Origin: Parachlorella kessleri
Taxonomy: Eukaryota > Chlorophyta > Trebouxiophyceae > Chlorellales > Chlorellaceae
Direction: 5' to 3'
DNA length: 32,874 nt
Assembly: GCA_001598975.1 (NCBI GenBank)
Contig: BBXU01001893.1
Coordinates: 1 to 32,874, forward strand
Both the position numbers and the translations under genes were made by a program. Of this stretch, positions 9,301-20,000 are shown piece by piece. Every line of letters starts with the position of its first letter. Position 1 is the stretch's first letter. A model generated the notes under the pieces. It saw only the letters and a list, made by a program, of their open reading frames with translations. It was not told the origin of the DNA and did no database searches.

Positions 9301-11003
9301 GGATAGTTCATTAGCGTGTGTGGAGTTTGATGACGTACACCGGCACAGCATGCCCAAAGACATGGCTATTGGTGATTGCGAATTGTAAGCATGTACCACT
9401 GAACCTCACACGGACGCATGCCGTCCAGCCTGTTGTGTGGAGTGTGTTTTGAATCGCCCACCTGGCACAGGTTATCCAGCTGCACATGGAGCTTCCCTAC
9501 CACCTCCTTGACATCGGCCATGCTGCAATCCCGCCCTGCACAGACAGCAAGCTCCATGGCATTTCAAAAAGTGATAAAAGTCCAAGCGAGAGGTACATCG
9601 GCGGCCATGCAACCAGTCTGTCATTCCTCTGCCGCCTCAGGGTCCAAATCCATAGCTCCCGAGCTGTCAGCTGAAGCGGCGCCCCGCCCAAACGAGGCGC
9701 CCAAGTAGCTGGCAAAGCAAGTGAACAAGCCAGGCCGCAATGCGTCGAGGGTCTTACCATTGAGCCGCCACTGTGAGCTGTTGTGGTCGGCATGCAGGGA
9801 GCGGCGGATTACGTAAGGCCTGCCGGGGTCTCCGCTGCACAGCATGATCTCCACCCACCCCTCCTTGGTGCCTCGCCGTACAAAAGACGACACCTCCTCA
9901 GCTCGCCCCAGAAGCTGCGGCACGTAGAAATCACCGAGCGGCTGTCCAAATCAGTCTGTAAGGATGGGTTGTGGACCAGCTATGATGCTAACAGCAAAAT
10001 TTCAAGAGCCAGCTTGACTTTGGCTAGCAATGTCATGTGGTAGTCACCAAGCGGGCCATGTGACAAAATAGGCTACTGGATACCCCACTCTGCAATGATG
10101 TTGTAGGTACCAAAGAAGTCCCCCAAGCAAGCAAACAGACAGTTGCTATTTTATATAGACTAGCAGGGCCGGGCAGAATGGGTAGCAGACTCGGTGATCG
10201 CCTGCAGGTTGCTGTCAGGTACTGCTGCCATACTCCACGTACCCTAGTACCGCCAGCAAGGCCCACACAGATGGCACAAACAAGGGAGCTCTTGCCGGTA
10301 CCTGCAGGGAGGCACACAACAGTGTGACAGGCCGAGGGAGACCAGGATGGCGAGTGCCCTGGGCAACAGGAAAGCCAGAAGAAAGTACACTCTGCCCACC
10401 CTCCACCTGGGGTACTCAGTGTCCAACCACATGGTCTATCTAACCGTCGCAGCTGGCCTTCCCCTATGGTTCTAGGTTACCCCGTCCTGCCGCAGGTGAT
10501 TGTCCTGATTGGCACCGGGCAACTTGGTCCCCAGTCACTATTGCATCAAGCTAACTGCCGGAGTGCCTCATCTCTCGCTTTTAGGTCAACCCGCTCCTGC
10601 CATAAGTAGCTTGGTTTAAAGCCCTGTGGACTTGGGGACCAAGTGGGGCTTGATATAGGAGGCCTACCGTTAGGTCCCAGCACAAGGTTCAGCCGTGGAC
10701 CAGGCACAATCTCTGCTTCAGCATACGTCTGCATAGCATCAGTGCTCAAGTTGGTGGCAATCAGCTGGTGTAGGTTTCAGGTTCGAGATAAAGTGGTGGA
10801 CGACCAGGCAGCAGGTTAGGAGCAGCCTCACCATGAAGTTGTGCACGCGAACCTTCATAACCGAGCCTTTTTGGTAGCTTCTGCAGTACATAAGCAACTG
10901 CGTGTCAGGGACTGCTGCCTGCATCTCCACCCTGTGCTAGGGAGGCCACTTACTCCACCCTCTGCCGCTTTGCGGCCCTCAGCAGGGCTCCGGAGGAGTG
11001 CAT
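392..11003 (-). CDS. SMC5: SMC5, structural maintenance of chromosomes protein 5 (24 exons, C-terminal part outside window)
   Basis: SMC5 is the ATPase/coiled-coil subunit that pairs with SMC6 in the nuclear SMC5/6 complex, which acts in DNA repair and resolution of recombination intermediates. Exons in transcript order: 11003-10954, 10880-10832, 10728-10668, 10301-10243, 9914-9758, 9535-9462, 9280-9131, 8601-8476, 8065-7941, 7603-7474, 7146-7035, 6542-6454, 6149-5967, 5776-5677, 5343-5265, 5049-4966, 4756-4642, 4334-4264, 3921-3780, 3178-3051, 2533-2398, 1849-1731, 1193-1110, 503-392. They sum to 845 codons with frame kept at every junction. Visible motifs are Walker A GPNGTGKS (about residues 51-58, split by intron 3), the SMC5-type Q-loop stretch NLCQFLPQDKV (about 147-157), a first coiled coil, the hinge (about 456-650) and the returning coiled coil. 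The ABC signature and Walker B, normally in the last 200 residues, lie left of the window. The start is the ATG at 11003, followed by a basic stretch RAAKRQRVE. Introns 12 (6453/6452) and 24 (391/390) use GC donors. Exon limits may be off by a base. Confidence 0.93.
459..893 (-). repeat. Four-copy repeat of the SMC5 exon 24 acceptor and exon start
   Basis: The real exon 24 start (459-505) has related copies at about 619-673, 751-790 and 847-893, all on the upstream intron side. Copies two and three keep a usable acceptor (pyrimidines then CAG before GCGCAAGAAG on the minus strand). The copies include the start of the exon and are progressively diverged and trimmed with distance. Only the proximal copy continues into conserved SMC5 sequence. 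Confidence 0.85.
1836..2035 (-). repeat. Three-copy repeat of the SMC5 exon 22 acceptor region
   Basis: The acceptor and first codons of exon 22 (1836-1852) recur at 1905-1921 (offset 69) and at about 2016-2032. A flanking GTACAGCAG block recurs between 1860 and 1935. The distal copies sit in the upstream intron. Only the proximal copy gives an open frame through conserved SMC5 sequence. Confidence 0.8.
2323..2427 (-). repeat. Perfect 35-nt duplication of the SMC5 exon 21 end and splice donor
   Basis: Bases 2393-2427 (last codons of exon 21 plus the donor) are repeated without change at 2323-2357, exactly 70 bp further into the intron. Both copies are followed by GTGAG, so both look like usable donors. 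Identity over 35 nt suggests a recent event or conversion. Confidence 0.92.
3020..3044. repeat. Perfect 9-bp hairpin next to the SMC5 exon 20 donor
   Basis: The arms 3020-3028 and 3036-3044 pair perfectly around a 7-base loop. In the transcript the hairpin begins about five bases after the weak donor GTCAGC of exon 20 (3050/3049), so it could influence recognition of that donor. That role is inference. Confidence 0.7.
3651..3825 (-). repeat. Duplication of the SMC5 exon 19 end and donor
   Basis: The end of exon 19 with its donor (3775-3824) is repeated at 3701-3751 on the intron side (offset about 74). Intron sequence next to it also recurs (3651-3668 against 3752-3770), so the unit is a longer tandem segment now partly diverged. 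Confidence 0.85.
4335..4572 (-). repeat. Partial repeat of the SMC5 exon 18 acceptor region
   Basis: The acceptor side of exon 18 (4335-4355) has a near copy at 4552-4572 in the upstream intron, roughly 18 of 21 bases alike and including CTGCAG. This is a weaker case than the other boundary repeats, with a larger offset of 217 bp. Confidence 0.55.
5508..5704 (-). repeat. Three copies of the SMC5 exon 14 end and donor, 81-bp period
   Basis: The exon 14 end with donor (5670-5704) recurs at 5589-5623 and 5508-5541, an exact 81-bp period. The middle copy keeps a GTGAGT donor; in the farthest copy it has decayed to GTGATC. Part of the sequence between copies is also shared, for example TGATGTAA. 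Confidence 0.9.
7231..7283 (+). other. tRNA-like fragment with box A and box B features in SMC5 intron 10
   Basis: A D-arm-like part (GCTC 7234-7237 pairing with GAGC 7247-7250) is followed 20 bases later by GGTTCGATCC (7270-7279), which matches the tRNA T-arm/Pol III box B consensus. The anticodon and T stems do not fold well, so this is not a functional tRNA. It may be a decayed tRNA or tRNA-derived SINE remnant, on the strand opposite to SMC5. Confidence 0.35.
8373..8479 (-). repeat. 18-nt duplication of the SMC5 exon 8 donor
   Basis: An 18-nt block spanning the exon 8 donor (8462-8479) occurs unchanged at 8373-8390 inside the downstream intron, an offset of 89 bp. Confidence 0.8.
8810..8897. 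repeat. 18-nt direct repeat inside SMC5 intron 7, 70-bp offset
   Basis: An identical 18-nt block starts at 8810 and at 8880. It lies inside the intron, away from any exon edge. The offset is the same 70 bp seen at the exon 21 donor and at GAD exon 7. Confidence 0.85.
9131..11003 (-). other. SMC5: SMC5 N-terminal ATPase head (exons 1-7)
   Basis: Exons 1-7 encode residues 1-200. After a short basic leader comes the first head strand (KVRVHNFM, then TYAEAEIVPGPRLNLVLGPN), the Walker A P-loop, LLGRAEEVSSFVRRG, and the Q-loop region with FLPQDKVVEF. These blocks are specific to SMC5 among SMC proteins. Intron 3 (10667-10302) falls inside the glycine codon of the P-loop. This half-head would complete its ATP site with the C-terminal half encoded outside the window. 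Confidence 0.92.
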
Positions 11004-11362
11004 GGCTGGTTTCCACTGTATCCAAGGGGTAAACACTCAGCTCAAGCGCGCCTTGTACTTGGCTGGGCTAACACATGACACACCCGCTAGTCGAGTTAGA
11101 AATGAGCAAGCCGACTGCGCTTCCCATCCGGGTGCGCCTCGCAGTCCAAACCCCTTCGTCCCTTTACTGGGCTTTCAAACTCGCATCTTTGCATCCCGAT
11201 CAGGCACAGCAGCAGATACCTGGTGGTGGGAAAGAGTTGCACACACTCGGCACGATCGGCACTCCTGACGGTCCAATTGCGGGTAACTGAAAACTTTTCA
11301 GCTCTTCCAGCAAGTCAACCCGTGGTAGAGGAGTAGGAGCTTTCTGCTTGACTTGCGCAACG
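11004..11362. promoter_or_regulatory. Divergent upstream region of SMC5 and TIC20
   Basis: These 359 bp separate the two start codons and must hold both 5' UTRs and any shared promoter. I see no clear TATA box or named element. Promoter function is inferred from the divergent layout alone. Confidence 0.5.
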
Positions 11363-12985
11363 ATGTTGGCTGCCCCAAGGGTATACCGTCCTTTTTCTGC
11401 CCTGTCTGGTCTGGCGCAGCGGCAGCCAGCGGCATCTCGCTCCCACTGTTTCCAGATCCCTGTGGGACATGTGTGCGCACCATTGATCAGCAGGCCCGCT
11501 AACGCCCTCAGCAGCCCCTTTGCTGGCCGTCAGGCCCGTGCAGCACGGTGTTGCCGCAATAGGGGCCAGGTGGCGGTGGCTGCGGCCAGCAAGCCTGACA
11601 TCTCAGATCGTGTTGTGGGGGCGCTCCCATACCTGATCCCACTGTGAGTCCCTGGGCTGTGTACCAGGAACTCAGACTGCTATGTTTTGACGGTTTCTTG
11701 GGACGGCTGGGTGACAGGACAGTATATGTGGCCCTTGCAGGTTTGATGGATTGCGCTACGGTGAGAACGGGTTCAACTGGTGGCTGGTGATGGTGGCTCA
11801 ACAGCTACTGTTAGCTGCAGCAGCGGCGGTTCTGCCAGAGTTATGATCTCTTTTTGTTATCTTTGTGTTTAAGCATTTCTACCTCTTGGAAACATCTGCA
11901 GGCAGGTTCTTCCTCGTTCAGTTCCCAGCAGTAGCGGACGTCCTAGCGCCCCTCAACCCACTTATCCGGCTCTACTATGGCTTCCCGTTTGCTGGGTAGG
12001 TAGTAAGCTAGCCAGCTGGCAGCACCTTGAGGGGGCAAAGCGTATCTGTGCATAATATCGCTTGTATGCGGGCTGGTTAGGCGTCATCCGTGCAGCATGT
12101 GAGGGCTTCACATTCCCAACGCCTCTTCACATGCTGCAGCGCATGCCGCTTTCTGTCATGCGCGTATTGGTCACCCTCTTCAACGCGCACCTGTTCTGTG
12201 CCATCGCTGCAGGCTGATTGTCTTTTTTGCGGTGTACCTGGGCATCATCCAGAACTTCCGATTCAGCCGCTACGTGCGGTACAATGCCATGCAGGCAATC
12301 CTGCTGGATGTGATTCTCATGTGAGTGGTCACGCTGGTCCGTTGGACCCTGACATTGCCCTACCTCACGAGGGAGTTCTCCATGATAGGTGCAGGAATCA
12401 AAGCGCAGAATAGGGGGTCTTAGAGAGAACCCTGTTGTTGTGCGCTGCTAGCGTAAACTTCCAATCTGGGGCCTGGCTTGCACCACATACTTTTGGCCTG
12501 CTTTATAAAGCGTGCGTCTTCTTGGCTGCAGACTGCCGGGCCTCCTGGAGTCTGTTTTTAGGCCACCCATGGGCGGCCCTGGCCTGCAGGTGCGCTGCCT
12601 AGGCTTGCTGGTGTCATGTTGTCGCCTTTGTGTGGTGTGGATTTCACGCTGCACTAAAGTGGTATTGACAGTCGTTTAAATGTTGAATGGAGCCGGCCTG
12701 GCAAAAGTGTGTGGCTTGTATGTGTTGCTTGCTATGAAGCGGGCTCGTTGCTCTGCTGATTAGCCAGTTCACTGTCATTTGGGTTTTATCAGCCACATTC
12801 AGAGTACGTGTGCAAAGAAATTAATCGGCTTGCTGTATTGCTGGGTGCAGATCTACATCACGGGCTACAACACCATTTTCCTCTACGTGCTGTTCTGCGT
12901 TGCTTATGGTGTGGGGTCATGTCTGGTGGGGCAAAGCGCCCGCCTACCCATCGTGGCGGAGGCAGCCGACGCACAAGTGCGCTAG
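11363..12985 (+). CDS. TIC20: TIC20 family chloroplast inner-envelope protein import subunit (6 exons)
   Basis: TIC20 proteins are small four-helix membrane subunits of the protein-import channel in the inner chloroplast envelope. Exons: 11363-11643, 11741-11760, 11902-11995, 12213-12320, 12532-12589, 12851-12985, giving 231 residues. The first 75 or so residues are rich in A, R, S and P with few acidic residues, like a transit peptide. The core starts at DISDRVVGALPYLIPL and continues through FDGLRYGRFFLVQFP, GLIVFFAVYLGIIQNFRFS, YVRYNAMQAILLDVIL, and a last helix ending in GQSARLPIVAEAADAQVR. The QFP and RYVR-N-MQA blocks and the final LP-VAEAAD motif are shared with plant TIC20-II/V and algal Ycf60-type proteins, so I favour the TIC20-V branch. 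The start is the ATG at 11363; the TTG 15 bases upstream is in frame but not needed. Exon 2 is a 20-nt micro-exon. TGTAA lies nine bases after the stop. Confidence 0.92.
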
Positions 12986-13751
12986 TAGGTGTGCTGTAAC
13001 CACTGATGTTGTGGCGGTTGGAGCGCTTTGATGCATACATATGCTTTAGGGTTAGCAGGTGCTTGCAGTTGGGAGCGGTGTGCTGTGATGTATGTGATGC
13101 ATATTTATGTTGTGCATTTGACGTGAATGCACGCGAACTGTGAAGTGTGAAGCATTGTGTAAGGAGGTGAACGTTGAGGACTTGACGGTGCAAAGCCAGT
13201 TGGTAAGATGTTCTACCTGGCTGGCACCCCGACTCCGGCAGAGAACAGTACGGTGCTTGCTGTACAGGTCTGTACAGCTGATCACATCCAATTCCCTTCT
13301 GCTTGCCTCTGGCAGCTTACCGCGGCTTTTGTGTGGCATTTGACGGCTGTCATCGAGGCTGGACAAATGGAGGCTGCTCTCTCCGCAACGTTTCTGTGCT
13401 GACAGTTGCCCCCATTGCTCCCTGCATGGCATGTGTTTATCCAACTGCCCTGTGCTCCGCTAGTAGATGCAGTTGGCCACCCAGGTGCGCTCTACCATTC
13501 ATGCCACGACATGTTTGTCACAAACTGCATATGATTGCCGAACAGTGCTAAAGGATTTTGGGGAAGTGGGTGAAAGGAGCCTAGTTGTAGCTGGGTCGTA
13601 GTCAGTGGTCCAAGGCTGAGTAGTTATGACTAAAGGCCCACATGGGGACGATAATGATACATTCCCACCATCCAAGGCAACCCAAGTCCATGCTTGTAAC
13701 CTATTGCCCTCTGGTTAAGCAGTGTAGGTGCATGGCGCTCCTGACTGGTAT
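12986..13751. other. TIC20-PLGG1 intergenic region, may hold a 5' exon of PLGG1
   Basis: The two genes run in the same direction. PLGG1 needs a transit peptide, and none is encoded downstream of 13752, so a 5' exon may lie here. An ATG at 13425 opens a short transit-like peptide (MACVYPTALCSASRC), but the donor after it does not join the next exon in phase. The stretch near 13020-13130 is AT-richer with repeated GATGCATA-like words. Otherwise I see nothing definite. Confidence 0.4.
12994..12998 (+). terminator. Possible TGTAA polyadenylation signal of TIC20
   Basis: TGTAA lies 9 bp after the TIC20 stop codon. TGTAA is the usual polyadenylation signal in chlorophyte algae. This would give a very short 3' UTR, so a later site may be used instead. 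Confidence 0.35.
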
Positions 13752-16510
13752 ATGACCAGCGGAACATGTGACGGGCTAGCTTGCGAGGCTGGCGGTCACG
13801 ACTCTGATCCCGTCAGAGTGGAAGCACCCTTGATGTCATGGGAGCAGAAACTGCACTGTTATGCGGGCGTCGCAGTCTTGTACAGTCTAGACAAGCTGCT
13901 GGCAACAACCCTGTCAGGCATACGCTTCCCCCACGCCCTTATTGGGCTGTTCTTCATCGTGCCTGCCTTGTTGGCGCTGTCGCACTATAGGCCCCGTGCT
14001 GCAGACCGGGTGCTAGCCTTCTTCAAGCCAGGGGTGGAGTGGGTGGCGCACCGGTGGCTCCCACTGTTCTACATCCCAGCACTGGTAACGCTGCCACTGG
14101 CCATTAAGCCGCTTTCAGGTCAGCGGGTTGTCTGCCAGGTGCTGCGGCGGTCGAGGGAGTGTTTCAGTGCTTTGTACTCGCAGGTGGTAACTGCTATATC
14201 GCTTAGTGCGTTGGACAATGTGCAGTTCCCGTGGTACTGAGCTCTTCAACGTGCAACACCAAAGACCCCATCTGCAAGGTTGCTACTTATGGCAAGCCAA
14301 GTCGCTGCCGCTGACCCTCCCCTTGCTTGCAGACCTAGTGCTGGCAAAGGCTGTGGCGGTGGTGTGCATCGGTGTGGTTCTCACACTAGCCATGACAGCC
14401 CAGGTGGCTGTGTGGATACGGGCAGCAACCAGGACTGAGCTGGCAGACTTCCACTATCACTCAGCGCACATTGCCTTCTCGGTCTGGCACTATGGCACCT
14501 GGGGTACGCACTGTGGCAGTGCCCTGCCATGCCACCGAGACACGCACCAGCTTGCGTAAAAGTGCCTGTAACTTGCTGGATGGCTGCGCTTGGCTAGGAA
14601 ATGAGGCCAGCAGCAATTACAAATGCACAGCATGCTTGCTAAGCGAGCCCCTGCATTGAACCACCCTTCCGTCCCACATCCCCGCAGGCTGCCTGGCGTT
14701 AGGCTCTCTGCTGGCCGCTGGCTACCTTCCCCAGGAGCTCGGCTCTCAGCTGGCCTTCTTCTTTCAGCTGGCTATCACTGTCCTTGGTTACATGGGCGGC
14801 ATGGCACTGCCCAAGCAGCTGCACAGGGTGGTGCATCCGGTTGTTGTGTGCGGGGCAGCGCCCAACCTGGGGGCGGCCGTGTGGGGAGCGGTGACGGGGG
14901 AGGGCTACTGGGCTACCCTGCGGGGCTACCTCACCAAGGTAGATCTGGTTTGGGACCCCATGTACGTTGGAGTTGCCCTTTGTGGGAAATATCCATCTAT
15001 CATAGTATGCAGACGCACTGCCTGGGGACCCACTGGAGAGGGGCGAGCGTGGAGATTGGGGCTGCCTTGGCACCTATCTGCGTGAAGCCTTGACCAAGCA
15101 AGCAGCGGGCTGCCTGGGCATGGGAATGAGCGCAACTCATGGAAAACTTTGTATGGCTTGGCGACTGGCCCACTATTACATACGCCCACCTAAATATGCT
15201 GCACGGCGACGTGAAGGCCTTCCCTTGTCTCTCTTTCCAAGCTGTCCCTCCTACTTTCTTGTCTGTAGGGCAGGGGCAGTACTTATGGCCCTGGCGACCT
15301 CCTCTTTAGCTTTTTAGGAGTCATCATCCTAGCATTTGGCTTCAAGATCTTTGAGCAGTGGCCGGTCATGCGGCGGCATGCCCCGGAGATCCTGGGGGCC
15401 ACGTCAGCAAGCGCTGCATTCTCAATGTTCAGCACAGCCGCGCTGTGCCGGCTGCTGGCCATGCCACCAGGTACGCTTATAAGGGTGTCAAGGGAGCATG
15501 GGCCTGGTGCACTGTACTCCTCAGTTCCCCTGCGCACCTCAATATACAGGCATTGTGGTCTGAGGCGGCTGGGGTGCGACTGTACTGAGGCTGGGGTGCA
15601 TAACCCGCAAGGGGGACAGCCCGTTGGAGGAAGAGCACAGGAGTAGAATGCACCAGCAATCCTCCACCATAACCTGTAAGGAACGTGCATCACCTTCCTT
15701 CAGCCAGGTTTGCCATCCTTGAGGTTTGCCTTTGTAGCTGGACAGGTCTCTCTACGCGCAGGCAGGCCGACCCAAGTGGTGTCCCGTGTGCGTTACTGCA
15801 GATGTTGCCCGAGCAATGGTGCCCCGCTCAGTGACCATGGCCCTAGCACTGCCCATCTCTGAGCAACTGGAGGCCCCTCAGGCAATCACCGCAGCTGCCG
15901 TTGTGCTCACGGGCATCGTGGGAGCCAACTTTGTGCAGACCTTGCTCAACGCCCTGCGCTTCAGGTGAGAGGTCGCTTGTTGTGCTGAGGTAGCCAGAGA
16001 GCCGTGACTTATACTGTTGTTATATTACTTGAGGCATGTCGCTGCGGTGGCATGTAAGGCATCCACCCGCAACCGCAACCGATTGCTGCAATACGCCAGC
16101 CATGGTTTGAGTTGTTCAGGATGATGTGTGTGCTGTTGCACAAACCATACTACATGGACCGGGCCCTCAGGCCGAGCCTTGCTTAGCTTCCGACAAGCAC
16201 TGTATCACTGCTCGCAACAAAATGCTTCCAAGCACAGCTTGACAGCCTGGTGCCTGCTCACCGGGTTGTGAAACGCTTAACTGCAGCCTCTTTACCCAGG
16301 GCATCCTGGGTGGTTGCTTGCAGGGACCCCATAGCCAGAGGGCTGGCTGCTGCTGCCACGGCTCATGGGTTGGGCACAGCGGCCTTAGCAGGGAAGGAGC
16401 CCGAAGCACTCCCCTACTGCGCCTTGTCATATGCCATGTGCGGCATTGTAGCCACCATCCTGGCAACCGTGCCATTGATAAGAGATGGCCTGGAGGCAAT
16501 AACTGGCTAG
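13752..16510 (+). CDS. PLGG1: Plastidal glycolate/glycerate translocator 1-like (LrgA-LrgB fusion), 6 exons, 5' end uncertain
   Basis: PLGG1 exchanges glycolate and glycerate across the inner chloroplast envelope in photorespiration. Exons: 13752-14118, 14333-14503, 14688-14938, 15269-15470, 15802-15964, 16324-16510, giving 446 residues from the ATG at 13752. The N-terminal part is LrgA/holin-like (IRFPHALIGLFFIVPALL, HRWLPLFYIPALVTLPLAI). The C-terminal part is LrgB-like: VLGYMGGMALPKQLHRVVHP, MVPRSVTMALALPISEQL, VLTGIVGANFVQTLLNALRF, then DPIARGLAAAATAHGLGTAA and KEPEALPYCALSYA. These blocks match plant PLGG1 in order and spacing. There are about a dozen hydrophobic segments. The visible N-terminus does not look like a transit peptide, and an acceptor-like TAG ends at 13727, so an upstream exon is likely. 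It converges with the nucleoside hydrolase. Confidence 0.9.
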
Positions 16511-17052
16511 GTTGTGGGCACAACATGGGAGTTGTTGGTGATCTCCGCAGCCTGGGTCCAGGATGCAAGCAGAGAGTAGATGTGCACAGGCTGCACCACT
16601 ATACCACAAGGTATATGAGGATATATCACGAAGGAGGCGACGCAACTAATACCAGTACACATCTCATCAATAGAAGCCATGCGGCCGTCTACATTAATAT
16701 TAGGAAGGGTGGGCGAGTACCTTTGAATGAAAGTTTTCTCCCAAAGATGAGTCAAGAGCCAGTGGGAGCATTGTGCATCCTGGGTCATCAGACTGCTCAG
16801 GCTTCAGAACCTAGCCTGACCTACCATCTATGCTACATGTAACTTTACACCAAGCTCTAACCCTGCTTCCGCACCTTCGCCACTGGGGCAAGGTATCAGG
16901 CACAAGCAGGCACACATGCCAGCCACGTACACCCAGGCTGGCTGGACTGGGTACTTGCAACCCAGCCTTGGCGGGGCCGTGCCTTTTAATCGAGGCTAGG
17001 CCTGTGGCTGACACGGCCCACACCCAAATAACAGCTCTCCCGGCTATCTCAG
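16511..17052. other. Convergent 3' region of PLGG1 and the nucleoside hydrolase
   Basis: This stretch lies between two facing stop codons. It contains the overlapping TGTAA signals at 16838-16849 and no coding sequence that I recognise. Confidence 0.6.
16838..16849. terminator. Overlapping TGTAA polyadenylation signals on both strands
   Basis: The 12-mer TGTAACTTTACA carries TGTAA on the plus strand (16838-16842) and on the minus strand (16849-16845). It lies 328 bp after the PLGG1 stop and 204 bp after the nucleoside hydrolase stop, so one small site could end both convergent transcripts. Use as a signal is inferred from chlorophyte practice. Confidence 0.5.
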
Positions 17053-20000
17053 CTACCTACTCATCCTGTCCACCACCCACTCCACCAGATGGCGGGACTT
17101 GACTCCGGTTGCCACTTTCACCCTTGGCAGCCCCATCCACTCATTGGTGCCCACCCACGCCTTCTTGCCTGCAGCAGGACAGCAAGACTTAGGAGCATTT
17201 TTGCATCCAGTCCTGTCAGTACAGTTTGCCTTTCACTCTCTGTTCGCAGTACCTGCCACCTCCTGCTTAGGACAGCAAGGCCTTCTCGGCTGTGCGGTGC
17301 GCCCTGTGCACTGCTGTGGGATCCCATGCCGTGTTGCAACGCTGGGATCAGACCAGCACACGTACACTGCCAGCGTCCTTGGTGCTACCTGCTGCTGCAG
17401 CAGTGAGCGAATACTTGCTTTTCCTGCTGCTATGTAGGCGCTCGGCACTGCTTCGGGCTGGAACCCTGTCATTGTGATGTGGGTCAATCAGGGACCAGCT
17501 TTTCCTAGGAGTACGGATAGCAGGTCCAGGCCCTTGCCACCTGGCCCTAACAAGCCAAACAGACACATACCGAGGCTTGGTCACTGCCAATCACTCCGAC
17601 CCGGCTTTACCTTCATCAACTATTGTGCGTCCCTTGGCGACGCCCTCTGACACCACCACCACAGCCCCCTCCAACCAGGTGAAGAGGGACGGATCCACCA
17701 CGGCAGCAAAGGCGGCAGCGTCGTGTGTGTACACGGCATCCATGTCATACACATCCCTGCAGAAACGCATGGAGACACATGAATAGCATGCAGACAAAAG
17801 AGCAGAGCATCACTGCATCGCCCCTGTCACTACAGTTCGCCTTCCACCCTATTGGCACGACCAGCCACCCTGACAAGAAATTGCTGGAGCGGAGGGAGGT
17901 CTGCCAGCACCAGCTCTGAGGTGGTGCTGCATCTCCAGCGCTAGCTCCCTCACTTCGCTCAACACAGACACTACGACGCCTGGGAATGGCGGGCAGCTGG
18001 GTGGCATCTCAGTCTGACGGCTGGTGGGCGCCAAGGCTGGTGAAGTCGTGGCACCCTAGCAGGTCGCCATGCACCAGCCCTACCACCAACAGCAGCAAGC
18101 CCCACAAGGCAGTTGCACCAACCCAGCAGGCGCACTAACCCCTCCTCTCCCCCGTTCGCATTGCCTGCCACCAGCAACAAACACCACCCTCTCGCTGACA
18201 TGGGAGCAGGCCCAGCAGGGTCTCACTTGTGGTACTGGAGGTAGAATTGCGTGATGGCATGAAGGAAGCTGCCATGCTTGCCCCGCCCTTGCAGTGTATC
18301 TATTTGCTGCTTGGTGAGATGGCATGCGTGGGTCACATCAAGACCGACCACCCAGCAGTTGCTGGCTCTGCGCGAGGAAGACAATATAAATGGTCACAGA
18401 AGACCATATGGTATCTTTGCAATTTGGTGAAGTGAAAGCTGTGGGTTATGCCCCAGGCAACCCCAGCAGTTGAAAGCCGGCAGCACCGCACAGAACAAGC
18501 AACGAGGCAGACCAAGGGGGTGCCACAGTCTGAGAAGGAACTGGGAGGGGGACTCCTGTGAAAACTCAGCATTGACGTTAAAACAACCTTTGATTTCTTC
18601 CTAATACAACCCTTCTTCAGAAACACTTCAGCCTAGTATGACGCCCTCCCCGAGGGAGGGAGTGTGGCCTGCTAGCAGCATGTGCTTCTCACCTGCTGAA
18701 CACAACATTAGCTGCGTCTGGGTCACCAAAGATGTTGGCCTCGGCTGCTGGGTTGACGTTGCCATTGCAGAAGAAGGCGCCTCCCAGCACCACTATCCGG
18801 TCCTGCATGGTGACCACCCAATGTGATACCTTCACGACGGTTGAAGACACATCCCGGGTTGGTCAACGACCAGTGCAGTTGCACAAAAGCTGTTTGTGGC
18901 TTGCTGGATAGAGAGCTGTTCAGCCGGCTCGGTTTTGAAGTGATGAGGGACGGTCCTAGGCCTATAAACCCTCAAACCACTAGTCAGTGCCTGCCTCGTC
19001 CCTTTCCAATGCTTGGCCAGGCCCTGCGGCCTGCTGTTTAGACCGCCAAATGACTAAGTGAACATTTGGATTTCTTTCATCATTGATGGCCTACACAGCA
19101 GGGACCTACCAGCTTCTCTGGCAGCTGCGGATCGAGATGCATGGCTAAGGCAACATTAGTCAGAGGCCCTAATGCTAAGACCACCACCTGCAAGGGTCGC
19201 GGCACCAGCTGGTCACACACGGGCCTACCAACTGGCAATAAAGGCAGTTACATCGCCCCTGCCTGTTGGGCCAGGATGTCGGTTGCTGGTGTGCAGCTTC
19301 TGGGCAGCACTAGCATGGGTCAGGGCTGCTTGCCTGTAGCCAGCACTGCCCTTGCCCCCGATAGGCGCCTTGTGCTCCAGGTGACACTTAGAGGACTCCA
19401 GGACGGCCGCCGTACCTGACCCGGATGCTCATTGGCCATCCTCACTATGAAGGAAGCTGCTGCTTCGCCACTAGCCTGGCCCTGCAACTCAGCAGCGGCG
19501 GTACTGGATCACAGCGCGTGGTATTGACTAGTTGCTCACAACAGACAACTGTCGGTGTGTAGGGAGAATCGCCTTCCTTATCAAATACAGACACCAGCAC
19601 CTACAGCAGTGGAGCCCTGCCCCAGCGGCGGCACAGGCAGGCTGGCATGCTGCGTGCCACCGGAATGGTGCTGAACACTTGGTCCAGTTTCTAGTAACTT
19701 CAGTGGTTCAGCACCTTTGGGGCTGGCTGCCCTGTGTTTCCAAAGCCGTCGCGGCCGTGCACGAAGTCTGCTATGCGTTCCTTAGCTACTCCCTTCAGGG
19801 ACTTGAGGGCCCCTTGGCATACCGCCACCTGCAGAACTCCTACGAACTGAGCACTGCATGCCAGCCTTGTAATCCTGCACACTCAGTGCCGCAGTACATT
19901 CAGTCACAAAGATTGGCTGCAAAAGTGCTGTACCAACACTATCTCGCCGCCCACAGCCTCTTCCCCACAGCAACTTACATCCTCCCGCCCTGCCAGCTCT

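Noticed and set aside
10242..10250. Donor at 10250/10249 for SMC5 exon 4
   Set aside because: The next exon would be out of phase; the AGG|GTACGT donor at 10242/10241 keeps frame and family spacing.
14119..14332. Acceptor-like CGCAG followed by an open stretch in PLGG1 intron 1
   Set aside because: Including it breaks the conserved join between KPLS and DLVLAK seen in plant PLGG1.
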